From assembly GCF_000797495.1 (NCBI RefSeq), contig NZ_JTGN01000010.1, forward strand, positions 156,998 through 220,997: a DNA stretch of 64,000 nt, in the 5' to 3' direction. Both the position numbers and the translations under genes were made by a program. The notes under the pieces are model-generated. The model saw only the letters and a program-made list of their open reading frames with translations. It made no database searches and was not told the DNA's origin. Shown in pieces: positions 50,278 to 59,237 of this stretch. Position 1 is the stretch's first letter, and every line of letters begins with the position of its first letter. This DNA comes from Robinsoniella peoriensis (GTDB lineage Bacteria > Bacillota > Clostridia > Lachnospirales > Lachnospiraceae).

Positions 50278-52533
50278 GTGAAAAATAAAAAAGAAATTAC
50301 AGGGATTTTGCATCATAAAAGAATTTCAATACAGTTGTTTTGCTCTTATATTATAATTTTAGCAGCTCCAACTCTTGCAATTATCGTGATTTATTTTATG
50401 GCGCAGTCGGCATTGCTGGATGTTCAAAAGGAAAAGGCGAACCGGTTTCTGTCAGAGGCGGTTACCAGCTTTGACCGGCAGATGGAAGAAATTAAGAACG
50501 TGGGAATTTACATCAGTGAGGACACGGAATTATGCAGAATGGCAGATTCAGCTTACAGCAAGGATAAGTCAAAGGAATTTTATGAAATGTATCTCTTATC
50601 CAGGAGGTTTCCGGATTATTCCACTACAAATCAGGTAATAAAGGCAGTTTATCTGCTTTTTCCAGGCAAAAATTATCTGATTAAAATGCCTACGGTGGCA
50701 CCGGTAACGAAAAGCGGCTATAACACGGTAAATGGATTTGGAAGTATGGAGTATGAAAATGTAGTAGATACTTTTTGCAAGAAATATATGTCCGGAACAA
50801 TTGTAGATATACCGACGGAAAAGAAAACTGCCCTATTTATGGCACAGACCGTACCCAACAGCAGCTTTCAGGATGAAAAAGGAGCTGTTGCGATTGCATT
50901 AAATGACAGTGCCATTGAACATCTGATGAGCGGAGCCAGGGTGGATGAAAAAGATGATGCATTTATTATGGATGAAAAGGGTAATATTATCAGCTGCTTT
51001 ATTGGGGATGAAGGACAAAAGGATACTTCTTATCAGACGTTTTCGGAGTACCTTTCTAAAAATGATATGAAACAATCGGAGATTGTTACAACTTCGGTGA
51101 AATCCACTTATACGGAATGGACATTTGCCACAATTACTCCCAGGAAGGTAATGATGCAGAAGATCGGGTATATGAAGTATATCATCATTATATTCAGTAT
51201 CACTTCCATTTTGATCGGCTATGCCATTTGCTTTATTTATTGGTTTAAAAGAAAGGATGCCGTAAAAAAGTACTGCGACTGCAGTGATACCATTGTAGGT
51301 GCGGATGGAAAGAAGCCGCGTAATTTTTGGGAAGGCCTGTATCCGTTCTTAGAGAGTGTGGAAAGTCTGCAAAGCAGAGTGGTGTATCAGGAACCGATTC
51401 TGCGTGCCGCAGTTATCCAGAAGCTGTTGTATGGAAGATACGATTCCCGGGATGACCTGCGTGCCGATCTGGAATGCAGTAAACTGGAACTGGATGCAGA
51501 AAGGTATTTTGTAGCTGTGCTGGAATTTGAAGATCCGCTGAAAGACAACATTTTCTCATCGGTGGAAGAATTTCAGGAATACGTCCAGGAACATTTCCGG
51601 GAAAATCTGGATCTTCCCCATATGCTTTATGAGGTAAACCAGCTGGTGTATGCAATGATCATTCCAGAACTGGAATACTATGCGGAAGATGAATTAAAGC
51701 AGAAAATAGAGAGCTTGAATTATAAGTTTTATTACGATAAAAGGCTCTATATTTTTGCAGGACTCAGCGGTGAGGTTACTGACCTGTTAAAGCTTGGGGA
51801 AAAGTATGATGAAGCACTGGATATCTGCAAATACGCCAGGTTCTATGGTATCCGTATTCCCCTTTGCAAAGAGGACCTTCCTTCCAAAATGGAGGTGTCC
51901 ATGTTCCCCATTGATATGGAGATACATTTGGAAAATGCGATTAAAAAGGGAACAGAAGAAGAACTGGAAAAAATAATGGCGGATATCAATGATTGCTATT
52001 TAAAGAAAACAATGAGTCTCTCTATGACGGAACATTTGCTGGAAATGGTTCGGTGCACGGCGATCAGAAGTCTGGAAAAAGTACAGAAAGAAGAAGCCGT
52101 TGCAGATATAATGGAAGCCATACAGAAGGCTGAGAACCAGGAAAAGCTTTTTCGGGCAATCGGTGAGGCGAAACAGTATTATCTGCAGTATACCAAAGTG
52201 ACAGAAGAAGGGTATGCGGTCCAGATGAAGGAATATCTGGCAAGCCGGATTAATTCCGGGTATTCCAATCCAAACTTTGCCCTGGTACAGCTGGCAGATG
52301 AACTTCACATTACGGAGAACCGACTCTACAAAGATTTTAAAAGTTATTTTGGAATTACATTCAGTGAGTTTTTGGAGCAGGTGAGAATACGGAATGCATG
52401 CCGTCTGTTAAGAGAAGGATGTCCTGTAAAAGAGGTTGCGGAACAGACCGGATATGGCAGTGATTACTCTTTTCGAAGAGCATTTAAACGGGTAATGGGA
52501 ACGACACCCAGTAATCTGAAAAAAATAGAATAA
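50278..52533 (+). CDS. Membrane-bound AraC-family regulator of a glycan locus
   Basis: A 751-residue one-component regulator. TM1 lies at about residues 22-45. An extracellular Cache-like sensor follows to about 295, and TM2 is at about 300-322. A long cytoplasmic region leads to a C-terminal AraC helix-turn-helix pair (ALVQLADELHITENRLYKDF and VKEVAEQTGYGSDYSFRRAF). I chose GTG at 50278 because GGGAGG lies seven bases upstream; the ATG at 50260 would place that site inside the gene. This design is common ahead of LipO/LplB/YtcP transporter genes, as here. It probably senses an extracellular sugar and switches on the genes from 52896 onward. Confidence 0.88.
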   Translation: MKNKKEITGILHHKRISIQLFCSYIIILAAPTLAIIVIYFMAQSALLDVQKEKANRFLSEAVTSFDRQMEEIKNVGIYISEDTELCRMADSAYSKDKSKEFYEMYLLSRRFPDYSTTNQVIKAVYLLFPGKNYLIKMPTVAPVTKSGYNTVNGFGSMEYENVVDTFCKKYMSGTIVDIPTEKKTALFMAQTVPNSSFQDEKGAVAIALNDSAIEHLMSGARVDEKDDAFIMDEKGNIISCFIGDEGQKDTSYQTFSEYLSKNDMKQSEIVTTSVKSTYTEWTFATITPRKVMMQKIGYMKYIIIIFSITSILIGYAICFIYWFKRKDAVKKYCDCSDTIVGADGKKPRNFWEGLYPFLESVESLQSRVVYQEPILRAAVIQKLLYGRYDSRDDLRADLECSKLELDAERYFVAVLEFEDPLKDNIFSSVEEFQEYVQEHFRENLDLPHMLYEVNQLVYAMIIPELEYYAEDELKQKIESLNYKFYYDKRLYIFAGLSGEVTDLLKLGEKYDEALDICKYARFYGIRIPLCKEDLPSKMEVSMFPIDMEIHLENAIKKGTEEELEKIMADINDCYLKKTMSLSMTEHLLEMVRCTAIRSLEKVQKEEAVADIMEAIQKAENQEKLFRAIGEAKQYYLQYTKVTEEGYAVQMKEYLASRINSGYSNPNFALVQLADELHITENRLYKDFKSYFGITFSEFLEQVRIRNACRLLREGCPVKEVAEQTGYGSDYSFRRAFKRVMGTTPSNLKKIE

Positions 52534-52895
52534 AGATGAAAGAAGTACAGAAGCAGTACTTTTTTATGATAAGTGCAGTGAAAATCCTCTAAAATCAAGG
52601 TCTGACAAAAATTGTATGTCCAAAAAAAGATTTGTACGTTGCTATTGCGGTGATAAAAATGTATAAAAAAGAGTGTAAAAACCTAGTGCGTACTGTGAAA
52701 AAACACAATGAAAAGTACGGAGTAGACCTGGTAACCGAAAAATTACTTTGTCTATAAAGTACAGATTGAATTGTGAAAAATCTTTTCAAAAGTATAATTG
52801 CACATTGGGCTTGCTTAAAATCATTTCAAATTTTTATGTTTGTAGTTTTAAGCCTGCTTTGGGACAACAAGAAAAAAGAAAAGGAGGAAGAATCT
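52534..52895 (+). other. Intergenic region with terminator and presumed operon promoter
   Basis: A terminator is formed by AAGTAC (52543-52548) and GTACTT (52556-52561) with a T-run. The following 300 bases are AT-rich and lead to the AAGGAGG at about 52881. A 32-codon open frame (52659-52757) has no ribosome binding site and is not called. I see no clear promoter or CRE-like site by eye, although activation by the AraC-type regulator is expected here. Confidence 0.5.
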
Positions 52896-54599
52896 ATGAG
52901 AAAAAGATTCGTAAAGATCACTGCACTTTTATTGTCTCTTACGATGGCAGTCAGTCTGTCAGCATGTGGAGGAAGTACCGATACGGTAGATGGCAAAGAC
53001 GCAAAGACAGAGTCAAACGCAGCATCTGATGAAAGTAATTTAAATGAGGTGGGAACTTATCCGATCGTAAAAGAACCCATTGAAATGTCAGTTTTTACTA
53101 TGACAATGCCAAATGTTGAGGATTTGGCGACAAATGATTTTACAAAGTATATGGAAGAGAAGACGGGAATTAAGCTGACGTTCCAGACTGGTACCAGGGA
53201 TGACTGGAGAGATAAGCTGAATATGGCACTGCAGTCAGGTGACTATCCGGATGTTATTCTGGGTGTAGACCCTAATTTAGCAAAATATGGGGTAAAAGAG
53301 GGCGTTATTATTCAATTGGATGATTTGATTGAGAAGAATATGCCGAATTATATGAAAATGATGAGCCAGTATATGGATCTTACCCGCCAGACGGATGGGC
53401 ATATTTATTCCATAGCGGAAATTAATGATTGTTACCATTGTATGTATGGAAGAAAAATGTGGGTAAATAAGAAATACCTGGATGCGATGGGTGTTGAGAT
53501 TCCTACAACAACAGAAGAATTCATGGAAGTATGTAAGAAATTCAAAGAGTACAAGCCGGATGGTATTGCAATTGCCGGGGCAAATGCAAAAAATGGCTGG
53601 TATGCAAACTTTGAAGAATGGATGATGGGATCATTCATTTTAGACCCGGGAAAACAACAGGCCGTACGGGATAAGACTGCAGTAACGCCAGAAGGAAAAG
53701 TAGTCTGCGTTGCTACAGACGATAAGTACAAAGAAGGCCTTAAATATATGAGCGAGCTTTACAAACAGGGTTATATCTATGACGGAGATTTTACCCAGAC
53801 ACAGGAACAGGTTAGAACCCTGATGAACCAGGAAGACGAACCGGTATTATTTGTACCAGCAGGTACCCTTTCCGATGTTATTGACCCAGCGGAAAATAAT
53901 GAATTTTACCGGGACTATGTTGCAATGTCTCCAGTGAAGGGACCGGACGGAACACAGATTACTCCATTTTTCAAATATTCAGGAGTAGACGAATTTGGGT
54001 TATGTATTACGGACAAATGTAAAGATCCGGCAGCAGCACTTCGCTGGGTGGATACTTTCTTTACGGAAACAGGGGACTTAAGTTCACAGTACGGCGCAGA
54101 GGAAGGCAAGGACTGGGTACTGAATCCGGAAGGAGAAGTGGGCTTAAACGGAAAACCTGCTTTATATAAAGTAATCAATGCATATTCTCCGGATACTCAG
54201 AATCATGACTGGCAGGATATCGGAATCCGTGTGGCACCGGCTGATTATCGTCTGGGACAGGCTGTAGATCCCAATGTTGATATCGGATCGGCAGAGGGAT
54301 TAGAAAAAATGCTCTATGAAGCAAGCAAGAACCTTCAGGAACCATATGCGCAAAAAGAAGGGGAACTGGATATTATGCCGCAGCTGAAGCTGACGGATCA
54401 GGAGGCAACCGATATTCAGACTGTAGGCGTCGAAGTAGAAAAATATATCGCAGAGAACCAGGTAGCATTTATCACAGGACAAAAGGATCTGGATAAAGAC
54501 TGGGAGTCCTTTAAACAGGGGCTGGATAATGCCGGACTGCAGACCTTATTAAGTGTTTACCAGACTGCATATGAAAGACAGATGGGTAAAGACAAGTAA
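52896..54599 (+). CDS. Extracellular solute-binding lipoprotein, LipO/YtcQ-type
   Basis: A 567-residue lipoprotein with the lipobox LSAC (Cys24) after a hydrophobic signal peptide. The mature part has the solute-binding family 1 pattern of the large LipO/YtcQ group (YMEEKTGIKLTFQTG; MALQSGDYPDVILG; NKKYLDAMGVEIPTTTEEF). It presumably binds an oligosaccharide for the two permeases encoded next. The ATG at 52896 has AAGGAGGAAG upstream; the open frame from 52773 would bury the signal peptide. A hairpin after the gene separates it from the permeases. Confidence 0.92.
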   Translation: MRKRFVKITALLLSLTMAVSLSACGGSTDTVDGKDAKTESNAASDESNLNEVGTYPIVKEPIEMSVFTMTMPNVEDLATNDFTKYMEEKTGIKLTFQTGTRDDWRDKLNMALQSGDYPDVILGVDPNLAKYGVKEGVIIQLDDLIEKNMPNYMKMMSQYMDLTRQTDGHIYSIAEINDCYHCMYGRKMWVNKKYLDAMGVEIPTTTEEFMEVCKKFKEYKPDGIAIAGANAKNGWYANFEEWMMGSFILDPGKQQAVRDKTAVTPEGKVVCVATDDKYKEGLKYMSELYKQGYIYDGDFTQTQEQVRTLMNQEDEPVLFVPAGTLSDVIDPAENNEFYRDYVAMSPVKGPDGTQITPFFKYSGVDEFGLCITDKCKDPAAALRWVDTFFTETGDLSSQYGAEEGKDWVLNPEGEVGLNGKPALYKVINAYSPDTQNHDWQDIGIRVAPADYRLGQAVDPNVDIGSAEGLEKMLYEASKNLQEPYAQKEGELDIMPQLKLTDQEATDIQTVGVEVEKYIAENQVAFITGQKDLDKDWESFKQGLDNAGLQTLLSVYQTAYERQMGKDK

Positions 54600-54614
54600 G
54601 AACAGAAATGGAAG

Positions 54615-54655
54615 AGGCCGTTGCATAAGACAGGTTATGGTGACGGCCTTTTTTT
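54615..54655 (+). terminator. Attenuator hairpin between binding protein and permeases
   Basis: AGGCCGT (54615-54621) pairs with ACGGCCT (54643-54649), followed by a run of T. Located as in the first glycan locus, it likely makes binding-protein message more abundant than permease message. Confidence 0.8.
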
Positions 54656-54674
54656 GGAAGAAGGAGGGATTTGC

Positions 54675-55613
54675 TTGAAAGCGATAACAAAAACAGCAAA
54701 GATCCGTGTGGATAAAAAAAATAAAATAAAGTCTTCTAATTGGCAGTTCTGGCTGATTATTGCAATACCTGCAATTTATGCATTTGTTTTTGCATATATT
54801 CCTATGGGCGGGATACTGATGGCATTTAAGGACTACAGTATCCGAAAAGGGATTTTTGGCAGTGACTGGGTGGGGCTTAAATATTTTCAGCAGTTTCTGA
54901 TGTCACCTTCCAGCTCAAAGGTTATAATTAATACCCTTGTGCTGGGCGTTTATACATTATTGATTAATTTCCCCCTGCCGATTATACTGGCAATCGGGTT
55001 AAATGAAATGCGGAGTGTGCGTTATAAAAAGACAATACAAATGGTTACTTATGCACCATATTTTATTTCTACCGTAGTGATGGTAGGAATGATGATGCAG
55101 ATGATGGATCTTCGAACGGGAGTAATCAATATTCTGCTTGGTAAAATTGGGATTGATCCCATTAATTTCTTTGGGGATGTGAAGCTGTTCCGTGGACTGT
55201 ATGTGTGGAGCGGGTTATGGCAGACAGCGGGTTATTCTGCAATTATTTACATCGCGGCTCTGGCAGGTGTAAGCCCTGAATTAAAGGAAGCGGCAAGGAT
55301 GGATGGTGCGTCCAGGCTGCAGAGAATCTGGCATGTGGATCTTCCGGCAATCCTGCCCACGATTATCACAATGCTGATCTTCAACTGCGGAAGTGTCATG
55401 AATATCGGGTTTGACAAAGTATTTTTAATGCAGAATTCTCTAAACAGCGGGGTGTCTGAGGTTATCTCCACCTTCGTATACAAGGTCGGTATTGTGAACT
55501 CCGACTTTGGTTTCTCGACGGCGGCAGGCCTGTTCCAGTCCATTGTCAGCTTTGTGCTGCTGGTGATTGTAAATAAGGTCTGTAAAAAAGTTACCGAGAC
55601 AAGTCTGTGGTAA
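54675..55613 (+). CDS. ABC transporter permease, LplB-type
   Basis: A 312-residue protein with six predicted membrane segments and the EAA loop LKEAARMDGASRLQRIWHVDLPAI. The family is the LplB/YtcP pair used with LipO-type binding proteins. I chose TTG at 54675 because AAGGAGGG lies seven bases upstream; the upstream frame overlaps the attenuator. The basic N-terminus (KAITKTAKIRVDKKNKIKSS) precedes the first segment. No ATPase is encoded nearby, suggesting a shared MsmX-like ATPase. Confidence 0.92.
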   Translation: MKAITKTAKIRVDKKNKIKSSNWQFWLIIAIPAIYAFVFAYIPMGGILMAFKDYSIRKGIFGSDWVGLKYFQQFLMSPSSSKVIINTLVLGVYTLLINFPLPIILAIGLNEMRSVRYKKTIQMVTYAPYFISTVVMVGMMMQMMDLRTGVINILLGKIGIDPINFFGDVKLFRGLYVWSGLWQTAGYSAIIYIAALAGVSPELKEAARMDGASRLQRIWHVDLPAILPTIITMLIFNCGSVMNIGFDKVFLMQNSLNSGVSEVISTFVYKVGIVNSDFGFSTAAGLFQSIVSFVLLVIVNKVCKKVTETSLW

Positions 55614-55625
55614 GGAGGAGAAGAC

Positions 55626-56534
55626 ATGAATAAGAAAGAATGGTCAAGGTTTGTAAACTCCTCATTGGGAGATAAAATATTTATTATAATGGTATATGTG
55701 GTATTGACGGCTGTATTTTTAATCGTTGTACTGCCGCTGGTCTATATTGTAAGCGCATCTTTTTCCGATCCCCAGGCAGTTGTCAGTGGAAAAGTATTTC
55801 TGTTTCCCGTAAATCCTACCCTGCGGGGCTATGCGGCTGTATTTAAAAACACGAAGATTATGAATGGATTTTTTAATTCCATTTTATATACGGCGGTAGG
55901 TGTTGTGGTGAATCTTGTAATGACAATGCTCTGTGCGTATCCGCTGTCCAGAAGAGAGTTTGCGGCAAGAAATAAACTGGCAATGCTGTTTGTATTTACC
56001 ATGTATTTCAGCGGCGGACTGGTACCAACTTATATGGTAGTTCAGAAACTGGGCTTAATTGACAGCAGGCTTGCAATGATTATTCCTAGTGCAATGTCTA
56101 CATACAATATGATCATCTGCCGTACGTATATGGTAAATTCTATCCCGGATGAGATGTATGAAGCGGCAAGTATTGACGGGTGTACACCATTTAAATACCT
56201 TCTGAGAATTGTAACTCCGCTCTGTAAACCGATTCTGGCCGTATTGACCCTGTACTATGGTGTCGCCAAATGGAACTCCTATTTTGATGCGATGCTTTAT
56301 TTAAAGGATCAGAAGCTTCAGCCACTTACCATCATAATGAGGGAAATACTGATACAGAATCAGATTGACTATACCATGATCAGTGATGTATCGTCCGTGG
56401 CGGCACAAAGGGGATTGACAGACCTGCTTAAATATTCCACAATAGTGGTAGCTTCACTTCCAGTACTTTTGATCTATCCATTTGTGCAGAAGCATTTTGT
56501 AAAAGGTGTTATGATCGGAGCTGTGAAGGGCTGA
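55626..56534 (+). CDS. ABC transporter permease, YtcP-type
   Basis: A 302-residue protein with six predicted membrane segments, the EAA loop MYEAASIDGCTPFKYLLRIVTPL, and the usual C-terminus HFVKGVMIGAVKG. It starts 12 bases after its partner with AAGGAGGAGA as ribosome binding site. With that partner it forms the membrane channel of the second glycan importer. The substrate is not known, but the downstream fucosidase suggests a fucosylated glycan. Confidence 0.93.
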   Translation: MNKKEWSRFVNSSLGDKIFIIMVYVVLTAVFLIVVLPLVYIVSASFSDPQAVVSGKVFLFPVNPTLRGYAAVFKNTKIMNGFFNSILYTAVGVVVNLVMTMLCAYPLSRREFAARNKLAMLFVFTMYFSGGLVPTYMVVQKLGLIDSRLAMIIPSAMSTYNMIICRTYMVNSIPDEMYEAASIDGCTPFKYLLRIVTPLCKPILAVLTLYYGVAKWNSYFDAMLYLKDQKLQPLTIIMREILIQNQIDYTMISDVSSVAAQRGLTDLLKYSTIVVASLPVLLIYPFVQKHFVKGVMIGAVKG

Positions 56535-56587
56535 GCCTGTTTGAAAATTCATTCCCGATGGGATGATTTGGAAAGGAACGATATAGA

Positions 56588-59206
56588 ATGTTTTCAGAAG
56601 AATACGAACATAAGATCACAGAGGCTTACAAGAAAAAACTCTCCCTGTTGGGAGAAAAAAGAGAAGAAATTGAAAAGAAGGCTGCCGTATATCCGGGCAG
56701 CCTGGGGTTTGCGCTGAAATATCTCTATGCCATAATGCCTCTGAGTGATGCGGCAAATTATGATTTTGAGATATTTTTAGATTATGCCGAAAATGGAATA
56801 GCACTGTGGGAAAAGGAGCCTTACTGCAGGAATATGCCTGGGGAAATTTTCTTGAACTATGTACTCTATCACCGGATCAGCAGTGAAGAGGTTGTACCCT
56901 GCAGAAAATTTTTCCGGGAGGCGGCAAAGGACTGCGTTACCGGAGAAGACAGGATAGCAGATGTGATCCGCTTAAATTACTGGTGTGCCAAAGAAGCGGC
57001 TTATCAGACCACGGATGACCGGACGGCACCGCCACTTACCGTTTACCGCAGCGGGGCCGGAAGATGCGGGGAAGAATCGGTATTTGCAGTTTCGGTATTC
57101 CGAAGTCTGGGGATTCCTGCCAGACAAGTATTTGTGCCAAGATGGTCCCACTGCGATGATAATCATGCCTGGGTGGAGGTATGGTGTGACGGAAAGTGGT
57201 ATTTCCTGGGGGCCTGTGAACCGGAAGAGATCTTGAATAAGGGCTGGTTCACCGGTGCTTCCTCCAGGGCAATGCTGGTAGAAGCAAGATGGTTTGATGT
57301 GGAGGCACCACAGCATGGAGAAGTCCTTCAAAATGGCAGCGCAGTATCGGTAAATCTGACCCGTCAGTATGCAAGAACCCGGAAAATCAAAGTGAGGGTG
57401 CTGGATCAGAATAACCTGCCCTGTGAAGGAGCAAAAGTAGATTTCCAAATATTAAATTATGCCCAGCTGGATACGGCGGCATCTGTACGGACGAACCAGA
57501 ACGGGGAAGCAGAGCTTTTGACCGGGCTGGGAAGCCTGTATTTGTTTGCAGCAAAAGACGGAAGCTGCGCAGAAAGATGTATCGATACACGGGAAGAGAA
57601 TGAAACGGTTCTGCAGCTGTCCGGTGAAGCCTGGCAGCCAGATGTCTGGGAGGATCTGGAATTCTATCCTCCGGCAGCAGCTTCGGTAAATCCGGTAGCG
57701 TTAACCGAAGAACAGAAAGAGCTGGGACGAAAGAAAAGTAAAGCTGCGGCAAAGGCACTGCGCAGAAAGATCGAAGGGTTTGATCAGGAAGTTGTTTTCG
57801 CAGGGATTGCAGGGAGTGCTCCGCAAGGGAAAGCAGATGATGCAGGATATGCACTTCCAATACAGCAATCCGTAGATGATGACAGACTTCAGCCGATTTT
57901 AAAAGCAGCCAGGGGAAACCGCGATGAGGTGATCCGATTCCTGAAATGGAATTTATGGCAGCAGGAGAGCGGGCAGATGGAAAACCAGTGGGAGGATAAA
58001 CTTTTATTGCTGGAAAGCCTGAGGGAGAAGGATTATCAGGATCTGAAAGCAGATATCCTGGCAGAGCATTGCAGGGAAGCGAAACCCTATGCAGATAGGT
58101 TTCCAAAGGAAATATATGTGCCGTACCTGCTTTGTCCCAGAATATCCAGAGAGCCGCTGAGCTGCTGGCGTACCTGGCTATGCGCATATTTCAGTCCGGA
58201 GCAAAAGAAGGATTTTATTAATAATCCGCTTCTGCTATGGAACTTTATTGCAGATCATGTAAAGGAAAATCCGGAGGCTGAGCAGGAGAACCTGATCACC
58301 TTTCCCTGTGCCTGCTTAAAAGTAAAATCCGGTAGTTTTCTATCCAAAAAGATTCTGTTTGTGGCAGTCTGCCGGTCAATAGGGATACCGGCAAGGCTTA
58401 CGGAAGCAGAAGGGGCAATGGAATATTATGACGGGGAGCATTTTGCTGCTGTTTTGGAAAAAACGAAACCCGATGCCGCCGTTACGGTTATGGGGGACGG
58501 GTCGGAAACGGAATGGATTTATTCCGGAAACTGGAGTCTGGGCAAACTGGAAAAAGAAGGCTGGAATTCCCTTGTTCTGGAGGGGCAGCGCTGTGGTAAA
58601 CAGGGTCTTAGGCTGCCAGCAGCAGCAGGAGAATACCGTTTGATTACCGTCAACCGTCTGCCAAATGGTACGCAATTTGCCAGAAAATATTATTTCTCTT
58701 TGGCAAAGGGACAGGAGAAGCATATTACCCTATCCCAAAAAGAAGCAAAAATTTCTGACATGTTAGAAGAAATAACGGTTGATAATTTTAAGCTTTTGGA
58801 TGAAAATAAGAAGGAGATCATGGCATCTTCCCTGGATGCATCCCACATGCTTTTCCTTTTTTGGCTGGAAGAAAATAAAGAGCCTTCCGACCACATTTTA
58901 AATGAATTGTATGACAACAGGGAAGCATTTTTGAAATCCGGGGCAAAGATGTGCTTTATCTTCCGGCAAAAACCGGACAGATCGGATGAGGCGCTTCATA
59001 AAGTGCTGGATGCGTTCCCGGATATACAGATATTGTATGATGATTTCGGGGAAAATGTACAGACTCTTGCCAGGAGCGTGTATGTCGATCCTGATCAGCT
59101 GCCCCTGGTGGTGGCGTTAAAAGAAGATCTCTGTGCGGTATACGCAGTCAGCGGATATAACGTTGGAACCGGTCAGATGCTGCTCAGGATTCTTGAGAAT
59201 GTGTAA
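56588..59206 (+). CDS. Double transglutaminase-like protein in a glycan operon
   Basis: An 872-residue protein without a signal peptide. The first transglutaminase-like core shows Cys160 in GAGRCGEES and His193 in DDNHAWVEVW. The third position, normally an Asp, falls in LGACEPEEIL, where a Glu may take over. An Ig-like beta domain follows (KIKVRVLDQNNLPCEGAKV). A second, degenerate core (about 575-640) has CRSIGIPARLTE and EHFAAVLE but lacks the catalytic Cys at the expected place. The last 110 residues resemble a thioredoxin-like fold (MLFLFWLEENKEPSDHIL). Proteins of this layout accompany glycan loci; peptide or glycopeptide hydrolysis is a guess. It starts after GGAAAGGAACG, 53 bases after the permease. 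Confidence 0.72.
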   Translation: MFSEEYEHKITEAYKKKLSLLGEKREEIEKKAAVYPGSLGFALKYLYAIMPLSDAANYDFEIFLDYAENGIALWEKEPYCRNMPGEIFLNYVLYHRISSEEVVPCRKFFREAAKDCVTGEDRIADVIRLNYWCAKEAAYQTTDDRTAPPLTVYRSGAGRCGEESVFAVSVFRSLGIPARQVFVPRWSHCDDNHAWVEVWCDGKWYFLGACEPEEILNKGWFTGASSRAMLVEARWFDVEAPQHGEVLQNGSAVSVNLTRQYARTRKIKVRVLDQNNLPCEGAKVDFQILNYAQLDTAASVRTNQNGEAELLTGLGSLYLFAAKDGSCAERCIDTREENETVLQLSGEAWQPDVWEDLEFYPPAAASVNPVALTEEQKELGRKKSKAAAKALRRKIEGFDQEVVFAGIAGSAPQGKADDAGYALPIQQSVDDDRLQPILKAARGNRDEVIRFLKWNLWQQESGQMENQWEDKLLLLESLREKDYQDLKADILAEHCREAKPYADRFPKEIYVPYLLCPRISREPLSCWRTWLCAYFSPEQKKDFINNPLLLWNFIADHVKENPEAEQENLITFPCACLKVKSGSFLSKKILFVAVCRSIGIPARLTEAEGAMEYYDGEHFAAVLEKTKPDAAVTVMGDGSETEWIYSGNWSLGKLEKEGWNSLVLEGQRCGKQGLRLPAAAGEYRLITVNRLPNGTQFARKYYFSLAKGQEKHITLSQKEAKISDMLEEITVDNFKLLDENKKEIMASSLDASHMLFLFWLEENKEPSDHILNELYDNREAFLKSGAKMCFIFRQKPDRSDEALHKVLDAFPDIQILYDDFGENVQTLARSVYVDPDQLPLVVALKEDLCAVYAVSGYNVGTGQMLLRILENV

Positions 59207-59237
59207 GTAATTTAGAAAATGAACAGGAGGATATGCA

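Noticed and set aside
52659..52757. 32-codon open frame (MYKKECKNLVRTVKKHNEKY...)
   Set aside because: Composition is protein-like, but there is no ribosome binding site and it lies in the expected promoter region of the binding-protein gene.
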